Below, in pieces: positions 9,165 to 20,093 of a stretch of 64,000 nucleotides of DNA. The position numbers and the translations under genes are program-made. The DNA is taken from the NCBI GenBank assembly GCA_033296885.1, contig MU863919.1:124001-188000 (forward strand), given 5' to 3'. The notes under the pieces are model-generated. The model did not search any database. It was given only the letters and a program-made list of their open reading frames with translations, and had not been told where the DNA came from. Each line of letters starts with the position of its first letter. Within the stretch, counting starts at the first letter, position 1. The DNA comes from Triangularia verruculosa (taxonomy: Eukaryota > Ascomycota > Sordariomycetes > Sordariales > Podosporaceae).

Positions 9165-9174
9165 TTATATACAA
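9165..9174 (-). promoter_or_regulatory. TATA box of the 36-residue peptide gene
   Basis: TGTATATAAG on the minus strand, 143 bases upstream of the ATG at 9022, followed by a T/C-rich leader. Confidence 0.5.
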
Positions 9175-9266
9175 ATGGAGAGGCCACTGGAAACGTCACC
9201 TCGTATCGCTATCATCAAGCCCATAACGCCCCTTCGTATTCCTCAAGCCACGCTGGGCCCTAGCCC

Positions 9267-9323
9267 CTAATCATTAGTACATTGTGTTGAGTGCTTAGGG
9301 ACCTTAAACTTAGTAGTCGGCAT
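9267..9323 (-). pseudogene. Third, truncated copy of the 36-residue peptide gene
   Basis: The minus-strand frame MPTTKFKVPKHSTQCTND then stops: 18 codons that match the first 17 of the intact peptide with Tyr6Phe, Cys11His and Leu12Ser changes. The similarity continues a little upstream of the ATG (GAACATGCCGAC). It is probably a decayed duplicate, though a shorter functional peptide cannot be ruled out. Confidence 0.45.
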
Positions 9324-9587
9324 GTTCTTTGATGTTCTTCAACAGTTCTCGTCGGTATTTCAATGGTTGAACTTTGCATGGCGTTTCATAGCTTGCCGTG
9401 GCTTTTTCATGGTTTGCGATCGGTGTTCGTGTTCAAGGATGCGCGAGTGTGTCGTTCGGAAGTCTAAATTTTTATGGCAATTCTTGCACGCTGTGCATCA
9501 TAGTCCAGCGGCAGGATACACTATTACCGCAGCTGAGTGAAGCTTTCTGGTGTGGAACCAGTCTATTTATTGTATATCACGTTATCC
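9324..9587. other. Intergenic, 3' flank of kynureninase
   Basis: No supported gene. Presumably the 3' untranslated region of the minus-strand kynureninase gene. Confidence 0.4.
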
Positions 9588-11104
9588 TCACAACACATCT
9601 CTCTCCCCCTTCTTCGCAACCCTCAAAGCCTCCCCAAAAGCCTCCACAAAATCAACAACATCCTCAAACCCATTATACAACGGCGCCGGGGCCACCCTAA
9701 TCACATCCGGCCTCCTCTCATCAACAATCACCCCCCTCCTTTCCAACTCCCTCATCACCCCCTCCAACAACCCGCTCCCCAACCCCAAACTAAGCTGAGC
9801 CCCCCTCTGCCTCGGATCTAAAGGCGTAATAATCCTAAACAACCTCCTCTCCTCCTCCCCCATCGCCTCCAACTGCTCCTCCAAGAACTTGGTCACCCTC
9901 AAGCTCTTCTCCCTCAGCTTCCCCATCCCACCCGCCATCTCAAACACCTCCAAGCTCGCACACAAACTCGTAATGTCCAACACACTCGGGTTACTCAACT
10001 GGAACCCCGCGGCACCCTTCACAGGATGGAACCGGTTCTCCATGCCAAACCGACTCTTCTTGTCATTCCCCCACCACCCCGCCAACCGGTGGTTATACCC
10101 CTCCTCCGGCCTCTCATCCGTGATGAGTTTCGTCACAGCGCTGTTGTGCTCGTGGACAAACATCCCGCCGATACACCCTGGTCCACCATTAAGGTATTTG
10201 TACGAACACCATGCTGCGGCATCAACGCCCCAGTCGTGAAGCTTCAGTTCAACATTGCCTACTGCGTGAGCAAGGTCCCAGATGACGAAGATACCCCTTT
10301 CTTTTGCGTAGGCGGTGATGGTTGGGATGTCAAATAACTGGCCAGTATAATACTGGATACCCGGCAGTAGCAACAAGGCGGTGTCATCTTTGTGTTGTTC
10401 AATTACCTTGTAGATCTCCTCTGTGGTTAGAACGTTATCCTCTGAATTCTCCGACTTGAGCAAGACCATCGACTTGGCGGCGTCTAAGCCGTGGTGACGG
10501 AGTTGTGTCTCGACGGCAAAGTGATCACTCGGAAAAGCCTTGTTCTCTAAGATGATCTTGTGTCTCTTGTTGGCGTCTGGCTTGTAGAACGCAGACATCA
10601 ACAAATGGAGGTTGGCAGTCAGGGTCTGCATCACAGCAACTTCGGATACTAGACCGCCCACGATCGGGGCGATCATCTCTGCCGCCCGCTCATCGACGTC
10701 AAGCCATGTTGGTAAGGGAGAGTTATCCAATGTCTTGAAGTGCCCTTGTACGCCCTGAGTAGCCCAGGTAGAGAGGTACTGAGACAGACGAGTCTGGGTG
10801 CGTTTGGGCTGGAGGCCTAGGGAGTTGCCGCAGAGGTAGATGCACTTTGAGGAGTCCTCATCATTGGTGGCTGTTTACTTTTGTCAGTCTTTGAGCCAGA
10901 TAAGTCAAACGTTGATTGAGTACAAGCCACACCTAAAGAACGTTCGGGTAACAAGGTACTCCCTATTTGTCCCTTTGTCGGGATGTTGAACTCATTGCGT
11001 AAAAGCCCGAGATCATCATCCCGGTCTAGCTGGCGTGCTCGCTCTCTTGCAATTTCAGTCCCGGCACCGGCGGGAACAGAAGTGGTAGCAGGAGCCGAAG
11101 TCAT
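9588..11104 (-). CDS. BNA5: Kynureninase (two exons)
   Basis: Exons 10933-11104 and 9588-10870 (62-nt intron, GTGTGG...ACAG, branch CTGAC) give 484 residues, the usual length. Kynureninase cleaves kynurenine or 3-hydroxykynurenine to anthranilate or 3-hydroxyanthranilate plus alanine, in tryptophan catabolism and de novo NAD synthesis; it is a cytosolic PLP enzyme. Visible family marks are FNIPTKGQIG near 39-48, YLCGNSLGLQPKRT just after the intron, FPSDHFAVETQ, WDLAHAVGN and the PLP-lysine motif CSYKYLNGGPG (Lys282), then WWGNDKKSRFGM and the C-terminal RGVIVDERRPDVIRVAPAPLYN. The start (MTSAPATTSV) lies after an A/T-rich run and is the only Met in frame before the conserved part. The 3' end of the coding strand is markedly G-rich. 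Confidence 0.95.
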
Positions 11105-14100
11105 TGTCTTTTTTTTCTTTGTAAGTGGGGTAACCTGAAAGCCTGGAACAACAGCTTGCTCGGGTTATTAGAAAAGTGTGAGATATGGTGTGCTGTAGGT
11201 GTGACAGCAGAAACAAACGGCAGTTGAGCCAACTGTTCTAACTGCCGAAGCGTTTGGCTAAAAATGAGAGCTGAGTTTCGATGTGTCTTTTGTCCAACGC
11301 TGGATGGATTCAATCCCTGTAAAATCCACTCATGAAGTTCTCTCGGGGTGATACAAACCTCTGATAGAATTGTCGTCGCGTGTGTGTGTGGAGAGGGAAG
11401 GAATTCATCCTCAAATTGCCCCACCACTCTATTGTGGTTCATCAACCTTACCCCTCCATCTTTTCCGCTGATGAAACAGCGACAGATCCGAGGAGAGGGG
11501 CAGTGAGGGGCACACCGAGGAGGGGTCCGGCCCCGCCGTCGGAAAAAGAAAGGTGGAGACCTGCGGCAAGCAACGGGAGAACCCACATGGAACCGTTCCA
11601 TGCCCTGCCAAGACTCAATTGCGACATCCTTTATGGGAATCTCCTTCGACCATTGCGAGCCGGTCGTCTACAGTGCGTGTTCGTTTACGACCAGTGTGTC
11701 ATGAAATCCCACTGCTCTTGTGATGCCCTCACTCGATCCTCGGTTCCAAGCTCCGAGACCGGCGGGAAGTCAGACGGGATGAGCCTTTTCTGAGATCCAG
11801 CTCCGCTCCAAAAGCTTGGTAAACCCGCGCTTTACGTACGATGCATGGCCTGAGTTCCTATTCTCGGCACTTGACGAAGACATTTCGGACCAGAAAAGAG
11901 ACCCAACTACCACCATGAGTAATAAAAATAAAAATAAAGGAATTAAGCGCGTCAGGAGTGTGTGCATGGAGGAGGGAGGTACGGAAAATGTTCAAAAACG
12001 AAACGAAAAAACAGAACTAGAAACAACTTTGCCTCTTTTTCGATGGGGGCGCGTGGGGGTACAGCAGCTTCAGAAAACCAAGAGCTTCAAAAGTTGGAAA
12101 AAAAGGCCCATGTGAAAACTCTGTTAGTGAATCGGACGAATAATCTCCTATTTCTGCAAGATGACGGAATAGGATAAAGACGACAAGCGTCGGAGAGTTT
12201 GAAAAGACTGGGTTTGGAGAAGTTCGAAGCAGAGGGAGGGAGTTGATAGTCCTTGTGCACCCATCCCAAGCAAGGAAAGGTAGGTAGGTACCTTACATGT
12301 ACCTACATGTCTAGCTGTCACTTTGGCCTTGAAAGACGCATACATACAGCCAGTATGCAGCCCAGACCTTCTCCCGCCTGTGTATGGATGAGGGCGATGT
12401 GTTCTTCAGCAGACCAGAGTTGGAACAGGTAGTCCTCGCCCTCGAATAAGGAGTTGGGAATCGAGCGAGCCTCTCCTGATCTCGTCAGTGGTGCGGTAGA
12501 TGAAGATAGAACCAATAATCGTAGATGACGATCCCACATGCATTTCTTCCGAGCTCTTGGCATCAAGCAATACTCTGCAGGTGTTTGAGGCTGCTCTGGT
12601 GACCGTAGCGTCATCTCGAATGTCGAGATGCAGTTCCGAGAGGGAGGTCAGAATTTGGGAGCCAGATATCGGATGGTTTCTGGGGAGTTCCGAGAGTAAA
12701 TCTGTTGAGGGATGGGACCTCATCGTGAGAGGCCTCTGTTCACCTAGCGGGATCCCTTTCGGGCCGGACAGAGACAAACTGGTCATGATGGGAGCATCAG
12801 CAGACCTGAGAGAGAAATGAAAGTCAGTTCTGTGCTCTGTAATGAATGTGGGAAAAGGGGGCGGAAGAATGAGCTGGAAATTGTTTTGTTTGTTTGTTGT
12901 TGACGGGCTCGGTGTGTTGAAGTGGTAGTTTCACCTGCCCTGGGCCCTCACGGGGCAGGGTTGCCGTACAGTGCACAGTGCGTGAGACCTACGTCCCGAC
13001 CGCTCCAGCTTTTACCAGATCCCAGGTTCGTAGGAGATGCCGGTTCGTAAACCGGCGCTGCTGTCGACTCCGTACCCAGCCGTTAGCCAACAGAAAAAAT
13101 AGCAGTCTGAAGGCCTGGAGGGCTTGGTGAGCCCCGTGACCATGCCCCAGCCCGTGTCATTCAAACAACCTGGAAGCAGCGCGCCTGGCTGCCGGCACGA
13201 GGACAGCAGAGCTTTTCTCGCGCTTGACAAACCCGGCAGGTCTTTTCCGGAAATTCCACGATGCGGCCGGCATAGCAGCGGTCAAAGAATGTGAGGCAGG
13301 TGAATATCAGGGAAAACTGGATTTAGAGACGCGATCCGGTCTCGTGCAACGTTAGGAACTGGTCTATATGCAACAACGCAGCAGACTGGTTGTTTTCATT
13401 ACCCCCATTTTACTTGATGGCGATGCACTGGCCAGTGGCATCTGTCACTTCAAAATCCGGGGATAATGGACGGCGGGGCACGCTGAGCCAGCCACAGCGG
13501 ATCGAATTGCGGGGCAAAGGGCCCCAACCCCGGGGGGCCCGTCGCTCTTACGTATTCAACCATCACGAGACCACTTTGCCTCGACTTTTCGTTGAGAAAG
13601 TCTTTGGGCTCGACAATGTAGACAAGGCGAAAGGGAACATTTGTGCCGATGAGCACAGTCTGGCCTTTCATGATGCCACCGCCAGTTTCGAGTCCGATTG
13701 ATCTACCGCCATTATGCCAGGTCAGGATTGTAAGGCGAAGAGGCGGTAAGGGAGATGTGTCGCACGACTGGCTCTTTGATATTGAATCCCCAAGTCTAGG
13801 AGTCGTCACAGGGCTAAGCCTTTCGAAACTCTTAAATGACACTCTGAAGGAAGTTATTGATAATAAACTCGCACGACAGGTCCCACAGGCAGACCCTGAA
13901 ACCCGCACCTGAAAGAGCCCTGCCTCTGTTCGAGGCCATTGGCAACCTTACGAGAGATAGAGCTGGGGATAGCGGTAGATCCCAGATCCATCTTCTGACA
14001 CTTCCAAGCTATCCGTGAAGGGATAGAGAGCCATGGCAGTGGCGGTCGGGGGCCTCACCGTCCCGGCGGGATCTAGTGCAAGTGTTTGACGAGATTGGGG

Positions 14101-16661
14101 CTGGGCAAGGTTGATAGCTTGATTCTCCAGTTGCTTGGGGCTCTTCCAGAACGTGCACGCCGTCCATGGGTGAACAGGGCAACAATCTTGAAGTGGTGGT
14201 TCGAGGCTGGATGCCCTGCTCGGAGCATCGGACCAGTGAGAACGAGCCTGACCAGAGCCGTTCCAAGACCCAACAAGCCTACCAATTCCTCCGTGAATTG
14301 GTTTTCCGTGCTACCTACCTAGATCAACAAGATTCAACTGAATTCCTCGGTATACAAACAGGTAGGAGTTGTCTTCGTGTTCTTGGCCGTCGAGGTACCT
14401 GAGGTGTACTACCCTTGCTTGCAAAAAGATACCCTGGAGCTGAGTGTTCCACCCTTACCCCAGAACCTTGAATAGCCGCTCTAGGGGCGCCACGAATGGT
14501 AGCTGGGAACCCCAGGAACGCATTTTCAGTGACCGTTCAGGTACCGGCCCTGTGACCCAATCAGCAGAGTCCCCAACTACCCAATCAGGCTTAGCACAGC
14601 CGATTTCGGTTTGTCAGAGCGCCCCAATGTCATCACGACACCCCGTTCTGACGGCGGAGACATTGACTGACTGAGAGTGTACGTACAGTGCGGACGGAAC
14701 GAGCCCTAGACGAGAAAGAAAATGTCTGAAAATAGGAGTGTCCAATGGGAGACATATAAAAACCCAATGCTTCCGCCGCTTCTCTGGCCCGCGATATCAG
14801 GTTGTTGTTGACTTTGTGTGATCCCCACCAACACTTGACACCCACACACCAGCGACTCAATCCACGATCGACTTGCAGAGTCCGAACATCAACCAAGCCG
14901 GCGGATCTTCCCCTGTGGCTATTTTCAGACACAGACACAGACACGCCTTATCGGCCGCGGTGAAGCTTGCAGCCAAACAGCGCGCCAGACCTTATCTCTG
15001 TGCTACATTCCGTCGCCACAACAGGTACTTGCACCCCTTTCGGTACACCTGTGCCTCGTCTTTCCCTTAAAGACACCTTTTTTGTTTCCTCTCGTCAGCC
15101 TTTCTGCGGCAAGGCGCAAGTTGGGGAACCTCCTTGGCTCGCCTTATCAGAGATGGGATGGAGCTGAGCGTTGGAGGAAGGCTGTGTCTGCCCGGTGGCG
15201 GGCTTACACGCAGTGCTCCCGTGCGCCTCGTTTCTGTTGCTCTTCCAAGCTCCGATCAATCTGCATCGCCGCTGAGATGAAGGACGGTGCTTTCTGGCGG
15301 CAGAGACGAGGTTTCCTTATCTCGGGCCCCGGCAGCGTGCCCCGGGCTTTGGAACAAATGTCTTGCCTTCCAGAAGCGGCACCACGAGCAGCGAACAGCG
15401 AGCAGCGAGAGCCGTGGCACTTGAGATGAAGACTCTGGAGCATTTACACTAACACGATCTCCTGCAGACGAAAACAACGAAAACAGGGCCTTCGGGATCT
15501 GTTGTCTGGGATAGATCGGCACTTTTCCTGGTTTCGTGGAATTAAACTTTAAGCCGTCTTTGTCTTCTCACGAGCCGAAGCGACTGACACATCGCCCCGT
15601 CTTCATCCAAGACACGACGATAGAAAAGGTAAACGAGACATCTCTTTTCCATCGAATGCACCTTATCGCAGTTGCATCGCCCCGCCGTGCCCGTCTCATT
15701 CCGTCCTGGGGCCCAGAACACTAACGTCGTTCACTGCAGCATCTGCCGGGGCGCATATCAAAGAGAGACGATACAAATCGAATATATTCTTGCGCCGCCG
15801 AATAAGACGCTGCGCTTGATTCAGACTTCGAAGCGAGAGCCGCCAGGTACGTTCCAACCTTATGCATCCGTACACCTCTGCACAAACACATCATTTCCCT
15901 CTCCCTGGTAGCTCCAGGGCAAGAGCCAGGGGAAAAGAGACCGTCGACGTTCTTCTCTCTTATCTCAGACGGATCCACATCAGCTGCACAGCAACAGCAC
16001 AGCAAAGCACGGCGCAGGAGCACCGAAGGGATGAGCAGGCGGCAGTGCGAGCGTAGGTTTCAGTAGCGGTGAGCATGCTCTCGAAGCATGTTTGAACGCA
16101 ACAGAACCCAGTCTCGGAGGTTAAACTCCCGGAAACGAAGAAGCACAACTGCTCGCTCTGGCCGAGTACCCGTTGATGCTATCAGAGTTGCCGTGTCACT
16201 CACTCTCATTCCTGGTCTCTTGTGCCACGCCGTCTGTGGCTTCTCCTCGCTCCCTAATTCATCCGATGCCGGAAGGGGCGGCTGTTGATCCTGATACTGG
16301 GCAACTTGACTTTTACCAACGTCAAACCTGGTTGCCGCGATCAGCTATCGGGGTGAGCAGGGTCGACTGGTCGAGAAGGGTCATGGCAACGGCCAACTGC
16401 TGCTCCCTCGCCGCCTCGACAACCACCAAAAGCACACACCGCGCCCAAAGTATTATACACTCTTACACACCTGTCAACATGCCCGTCTCATTTACAAAAA
16501 ATGTGCTCGCTCCCCTCGAGCTTCCCAGCCTCTCCCCTTTCCGCTTTCCTCTTGCTCTTTAGTTTTTGTTGCACATTTCTCAGCCACTGCTACCATTGCT
16601 CCTGCTCTCGCTCTCGCTCTCGCTCCCGCTCCCCTACGTTAATCTCCTTGATACCGGCACC
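11105..16661. other. 5.5 kb without a supported gene; upstream region of glutamate dehydrogenase
   Basis: Several frames of 100-150 codons occur on both strands (for example 12406-12786 minus, 12500-12820 plus, 13450-13908 minus), but they overlap each other, lack the codon bias of neighbouring genes and match no family I know. A TATA box at 14755 and splice-like strings downstream (donor GTACTT near 15025, polypyrimidine plus TCAG near 15099) suggest that transcription of the dehydrogenase may start near 14.8 kb with an intron-containing leader of up to 1.9 kb. A TACCTACATG-type tract lies at 12277-12309. Just before the start codon is a CTCGCTCTCGCTCTC run. Confidence 0.45.
14755..14762 (+). 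promoter_or_regulatory. TATA box, candidate core promoter for the glutamate dehydrogenase transcript
   Basis: TATAAAAA followed 60-120 bases later by C/A-rich leader-type sequence. The next downstream gene is the NAD-glutamate dehydrogenase at 16662. The link between the two is inferred. Confidence 0.35.
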
Positions 16662-19600
16662 ATGGAAGGCATCATGGTTGAGCCTGTGCTCACCAGTCCT
16701 GTCGACCGTGTGCGCCGGGTATCTATCCTGACCATCAAGACTAACCTTGCGATGGATAGCTTTCCAGAATACCAGGACCCCTTTTCGTCCTCAGACGACA
16801 CCATGACCGAGTCTCCTGCTACCCTCCACCCAGCGAACCGGCTGGTTGAGAAGACGAGGGACGCAGAGGTTTCCAGACACCCATCACCCCAGCCAACACA
16901 TGTCAGCTACCCCAAGATGAACGGCAATGGCCACAGAGTCTTGCGGTCGGCGACAGTCGGCTATGTTGCCCCTGAATTCAAGGGCAAGGCCGAGCAGATG
17001 AACCAAGGTGAGAAGCTCACTTGAAGGATATTACAGTCTTGCAGTCACTGACAGAATCTCACAGTCAAGGAAATCATCCTCAAGGGCGGCTGGATCCCTG
17101 AGGCCCTTGTTGACGCTCAGATCGCATGGTTCTACACCGAGCTCGGCATTGACGATGTCTACTTCCAGGTGGAGTCCCCCGAAGCCATCAGCAACCACAT
17201 CGCATCACTCTATGCCGCCAAGGTCGCAGCCTTCTCTCGCGAGGATAAGCGCGAAGAGATCCGCTTGGACATGGAGGCTACCGACCATGCCATCTACATT
17301 GACACCAGTGAGCCTGGCAAGGCCACCACCAACGGCCCAAGGTACGAGCACCGCCTCGAGTCCAAGTATCTTGACGGCACCGACACCTCAAAACGCTTCC
17401 GCGTCGAGACTTTCCGGTCTCCTGGCGTGCTTGGACAGGACACCAACTCCAAGGCCACGCTCCGCTGCTACTTTGTGTATCAGTGCCAGTTTGTTGAACC
17501 CAATGCCGATCCCATGGAGACCAGGTTGGAGGTTATCAGCGACCGCATGTTCCTTGCCAAGGCTACCAAGAACACAAAGGTCATGTACCAAGAGATCATC
17601 GAGAGTGCCGTCCGCCGTGCCGGCCCCGTCATTGAGGTGTACGATATTGAGGGAACCCCGGAGAAGAGACTGGTCGTCGCTTTCCGCTCGAGAACCGCCA
17701 GGGGCATCTTTAGCGCCCTGAGCGATCTCTACCACTACTATGGCGTCACCAGTTCTCGCAAGTACGTTGAGCAGTTCTCCAACGGCATCACCATCATCAG
17801 CACTTACCTGCGCCCTGCCTGTAACCTCGAGGGTAACTACCCACCAATCGACGAGTCTATTCACCAGATCACCAAGGAGATCTCCCTCCTGTACTGCATT
17901 CCTCAGACCAAACTCCAAGACCTGTTTGCTTCGGGTGAGCTCAGCCTGCAAGAGACCATTTATGCCCACTGTGTGTGGGTCTTTGTGCAGCATTTCCTCA
18001 ACCGTCTTGGGTCCGAGTATGCCTCGCTGGTGGCGGCACTCAACCCCAAGAACAACTCCCATGCCGAGATTCTGTCCAAGATGAAGAAGCGTCTCCGCAC
18101 CGAGACCTTCACTCCTGACTACATCCTGGAGATCATCCGCTCCCACCCCGGACTCGTCAGGGCTCTGTATGCCTCCTTTGCGAATGTGCACCTCGAGGTT
18201 GGCCCCGAGTTCGACCGCCACTTCATTGCGCCCACGCCCGCCTTCGAGGTTCTCTCAGATGCCAAGCTGAAGGACAAGATCACCAAGGACGTGCACAATG
18301 AACACGAGGAGATGGTCATGACTGCTTTCCGCGTCTTCAACAATGCCGTTCTCAAGACTAACTACTTCACCCCCACCAAGGTCGCCCTGAGCTTCCGCCT
18401 CGACCCCAGTTTCCTTCCTCAGTTTGAGTACCCCAACCCCCTGTACGGCATGTTCCTCGTCATCTCGTCCGAGTCTCGCGGCTTCCACCTACGCTTCAAG
18501 GACATTTCCCGCGGCGGCATCCGCATCGTCAAGTCCCGCAGCAAGGAGGCCTACTCCATCAACGCTCGCAACCTGTTCGACGAGAATTACAACCTTGCCA
18601 GCACTCAGCAGCGCAAGAACAAGGACATCCCCGAGGGTGGCTCCAAGGGCGTCATCTTGCTTGACCCCAAGCAGCAAGACAAGGCCCGTGAGGCGTTCGA
18701 GAAGTACATTGACAGCATTCTGGATTTGCTCCTTAAGGCGGAGACTCCAGGCATCAAGAACCCGATCGTCGACCTCTACGGCAAGGAGGAGATCCTGTTC
18801 TTGGGTCCCGATGAGAACACAGCCGACCTTGTCGACTGGGCCACTGACCACGCCCGTCAGCGTGGTGCTCCCTGGTGGAAGTCCTTCTTCACCGGAAAGT
18901 CCCCTAAGCTGGGCGGCATTCCTCACGACACCTACGGCATGACCACCCTCTCCGTCCGCGAGTACGTCAAGGGCATCTACCGCAAGCTCAACCTCGACCC
19001 CTCCACCGTCCGCAAGATGCAAACCGGTGGCCCCGACGGTGATCTCGGCTCCAACGAGATTCTCCTCAGCAATGAGAAGTACACCGCCGTCGTCGATGGT
19101 TCTGGTGTTCTCGTTGACCCCAATGGAATCGACAAGGATGAGCTCCGGCGCCTGGCCAAGAACCGCCAGATGATCGTCCACTTTGACTCCAGCAAGCTCT
19201 CCAAGGACGGTTACCGTGTCCTTTGCGAGGACTCCAACATCACCCTCCCCACCGGCGAGGTGATCAACAACGGCACCGCCTTCCGCAACACCTATCACCT
19301 CCGCGACACGGGTCTGACGGACATCTTTGTCCCCTGCGGCGGCCGGCCCGAGTCTATCGACCTCGTGTCCGCCAACAAGCTGATCAAGGACGGCAAGTGC
19401 ACGATCCCCTACATCGTCGAGGGCGCCAACCTGTTCCTCACCCAAGACGCGAAGCTCCGCCTCGAAGAGGCCGGCTGCGTCGTGTACAAGGACGCCTCGT
19501 CCAACAAGGGCGGCGTCACGTCTTCCTCGCTCGAGGTCCTCGCCTCGCTCTCGTTTGACGACGAGTCCTTTGTCAAGGACATGTGCGTCGACAAGCAGGG

Positions 19601-20093
19601 CAACGCGCCGGAATTCTACAAGGCGTACGTCAAGGCGGTGCAGGAAAAGATTCAGGAAAACGCGAGGCTGGAGTTTGAGGCCATCTGGGCGGAGCACGAG
19701 AAGACCAAGGTGCCGCGCTCGCTGCTTTCGGACAAACTGTCGCAGGCTATCACAAGCCTGGACGAGCAGCTGCAGCACTCGGATCTGTGGGAGAATGTGG
19801 CGCTGAGGAACTCGGTGCTGGCGGATGCGCTGCCGAACTTGCTGATTGAGAAGATTGGGCTGGAGACGATTATCCAGCGGGTGCCGGATAGTTATCTGAG
19901 GGCGATTTTTGGAAGCTATGTGGCGAGTAGGTTTGTGTATGAGTTTGGGAGTGGGGCGGGGCAGTTTGCGTTTTATGACTTGTGAGTTTTTTTTTTTCCC
20001 TCTACCCATCTTTGACCGGCAGAAAACTAACGGAGATGTTATAGCATGACGAAGAGAATGGCCAAGGTCAATCAGAAGCAGCAGCAGGCTTGA
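16662..20093 (+). CDS. GDH2: NAD-specific glutamate dehydrogenase, large type (three exons)
   Basis: Exons 16662-17007, 17065-19981 and 20045-20093, with introns of 57 nt (branch CTGAC) and 63 nt (branch CTAAC), give 1103 residues. This is the large fungal enzyme (yeast Gdh2; Neurospora gdh-1) that oxidises glutamate to 2-oxoglutarate and ammonium with NAD. Features: VKEIILKGGWIPEALVD right after intron 1, SRGGIRIVKSRSKEAYS and EGGSKGVILLDP in the catalytic domain, WKSFFTGKSPKLGGIPHDTY, TGGPDGDLGSNEILLS of the NAD domain, and VEGANLFLTQDAKLRLEEAG. The last exon adds MTKRMAKVNQKQQQA. The chosen ATG has a perfect CACCATGG context, but later in-frame ATGs (16674, 16752, 16803) could also serve; the N-terminal ~110 residues are low-complexity and variable in the family. 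Catabolite regulation is known for the family but not visible here. Confidence 0.95.

Noticed and set aside
8912..9199. 95-residue version of the peptide gene starting at 9199
   Set aside because: The extra N-terminal part covers the TATA box and leader; the duplicated copies share only the part from the ATG at 9022 plus a little flank.
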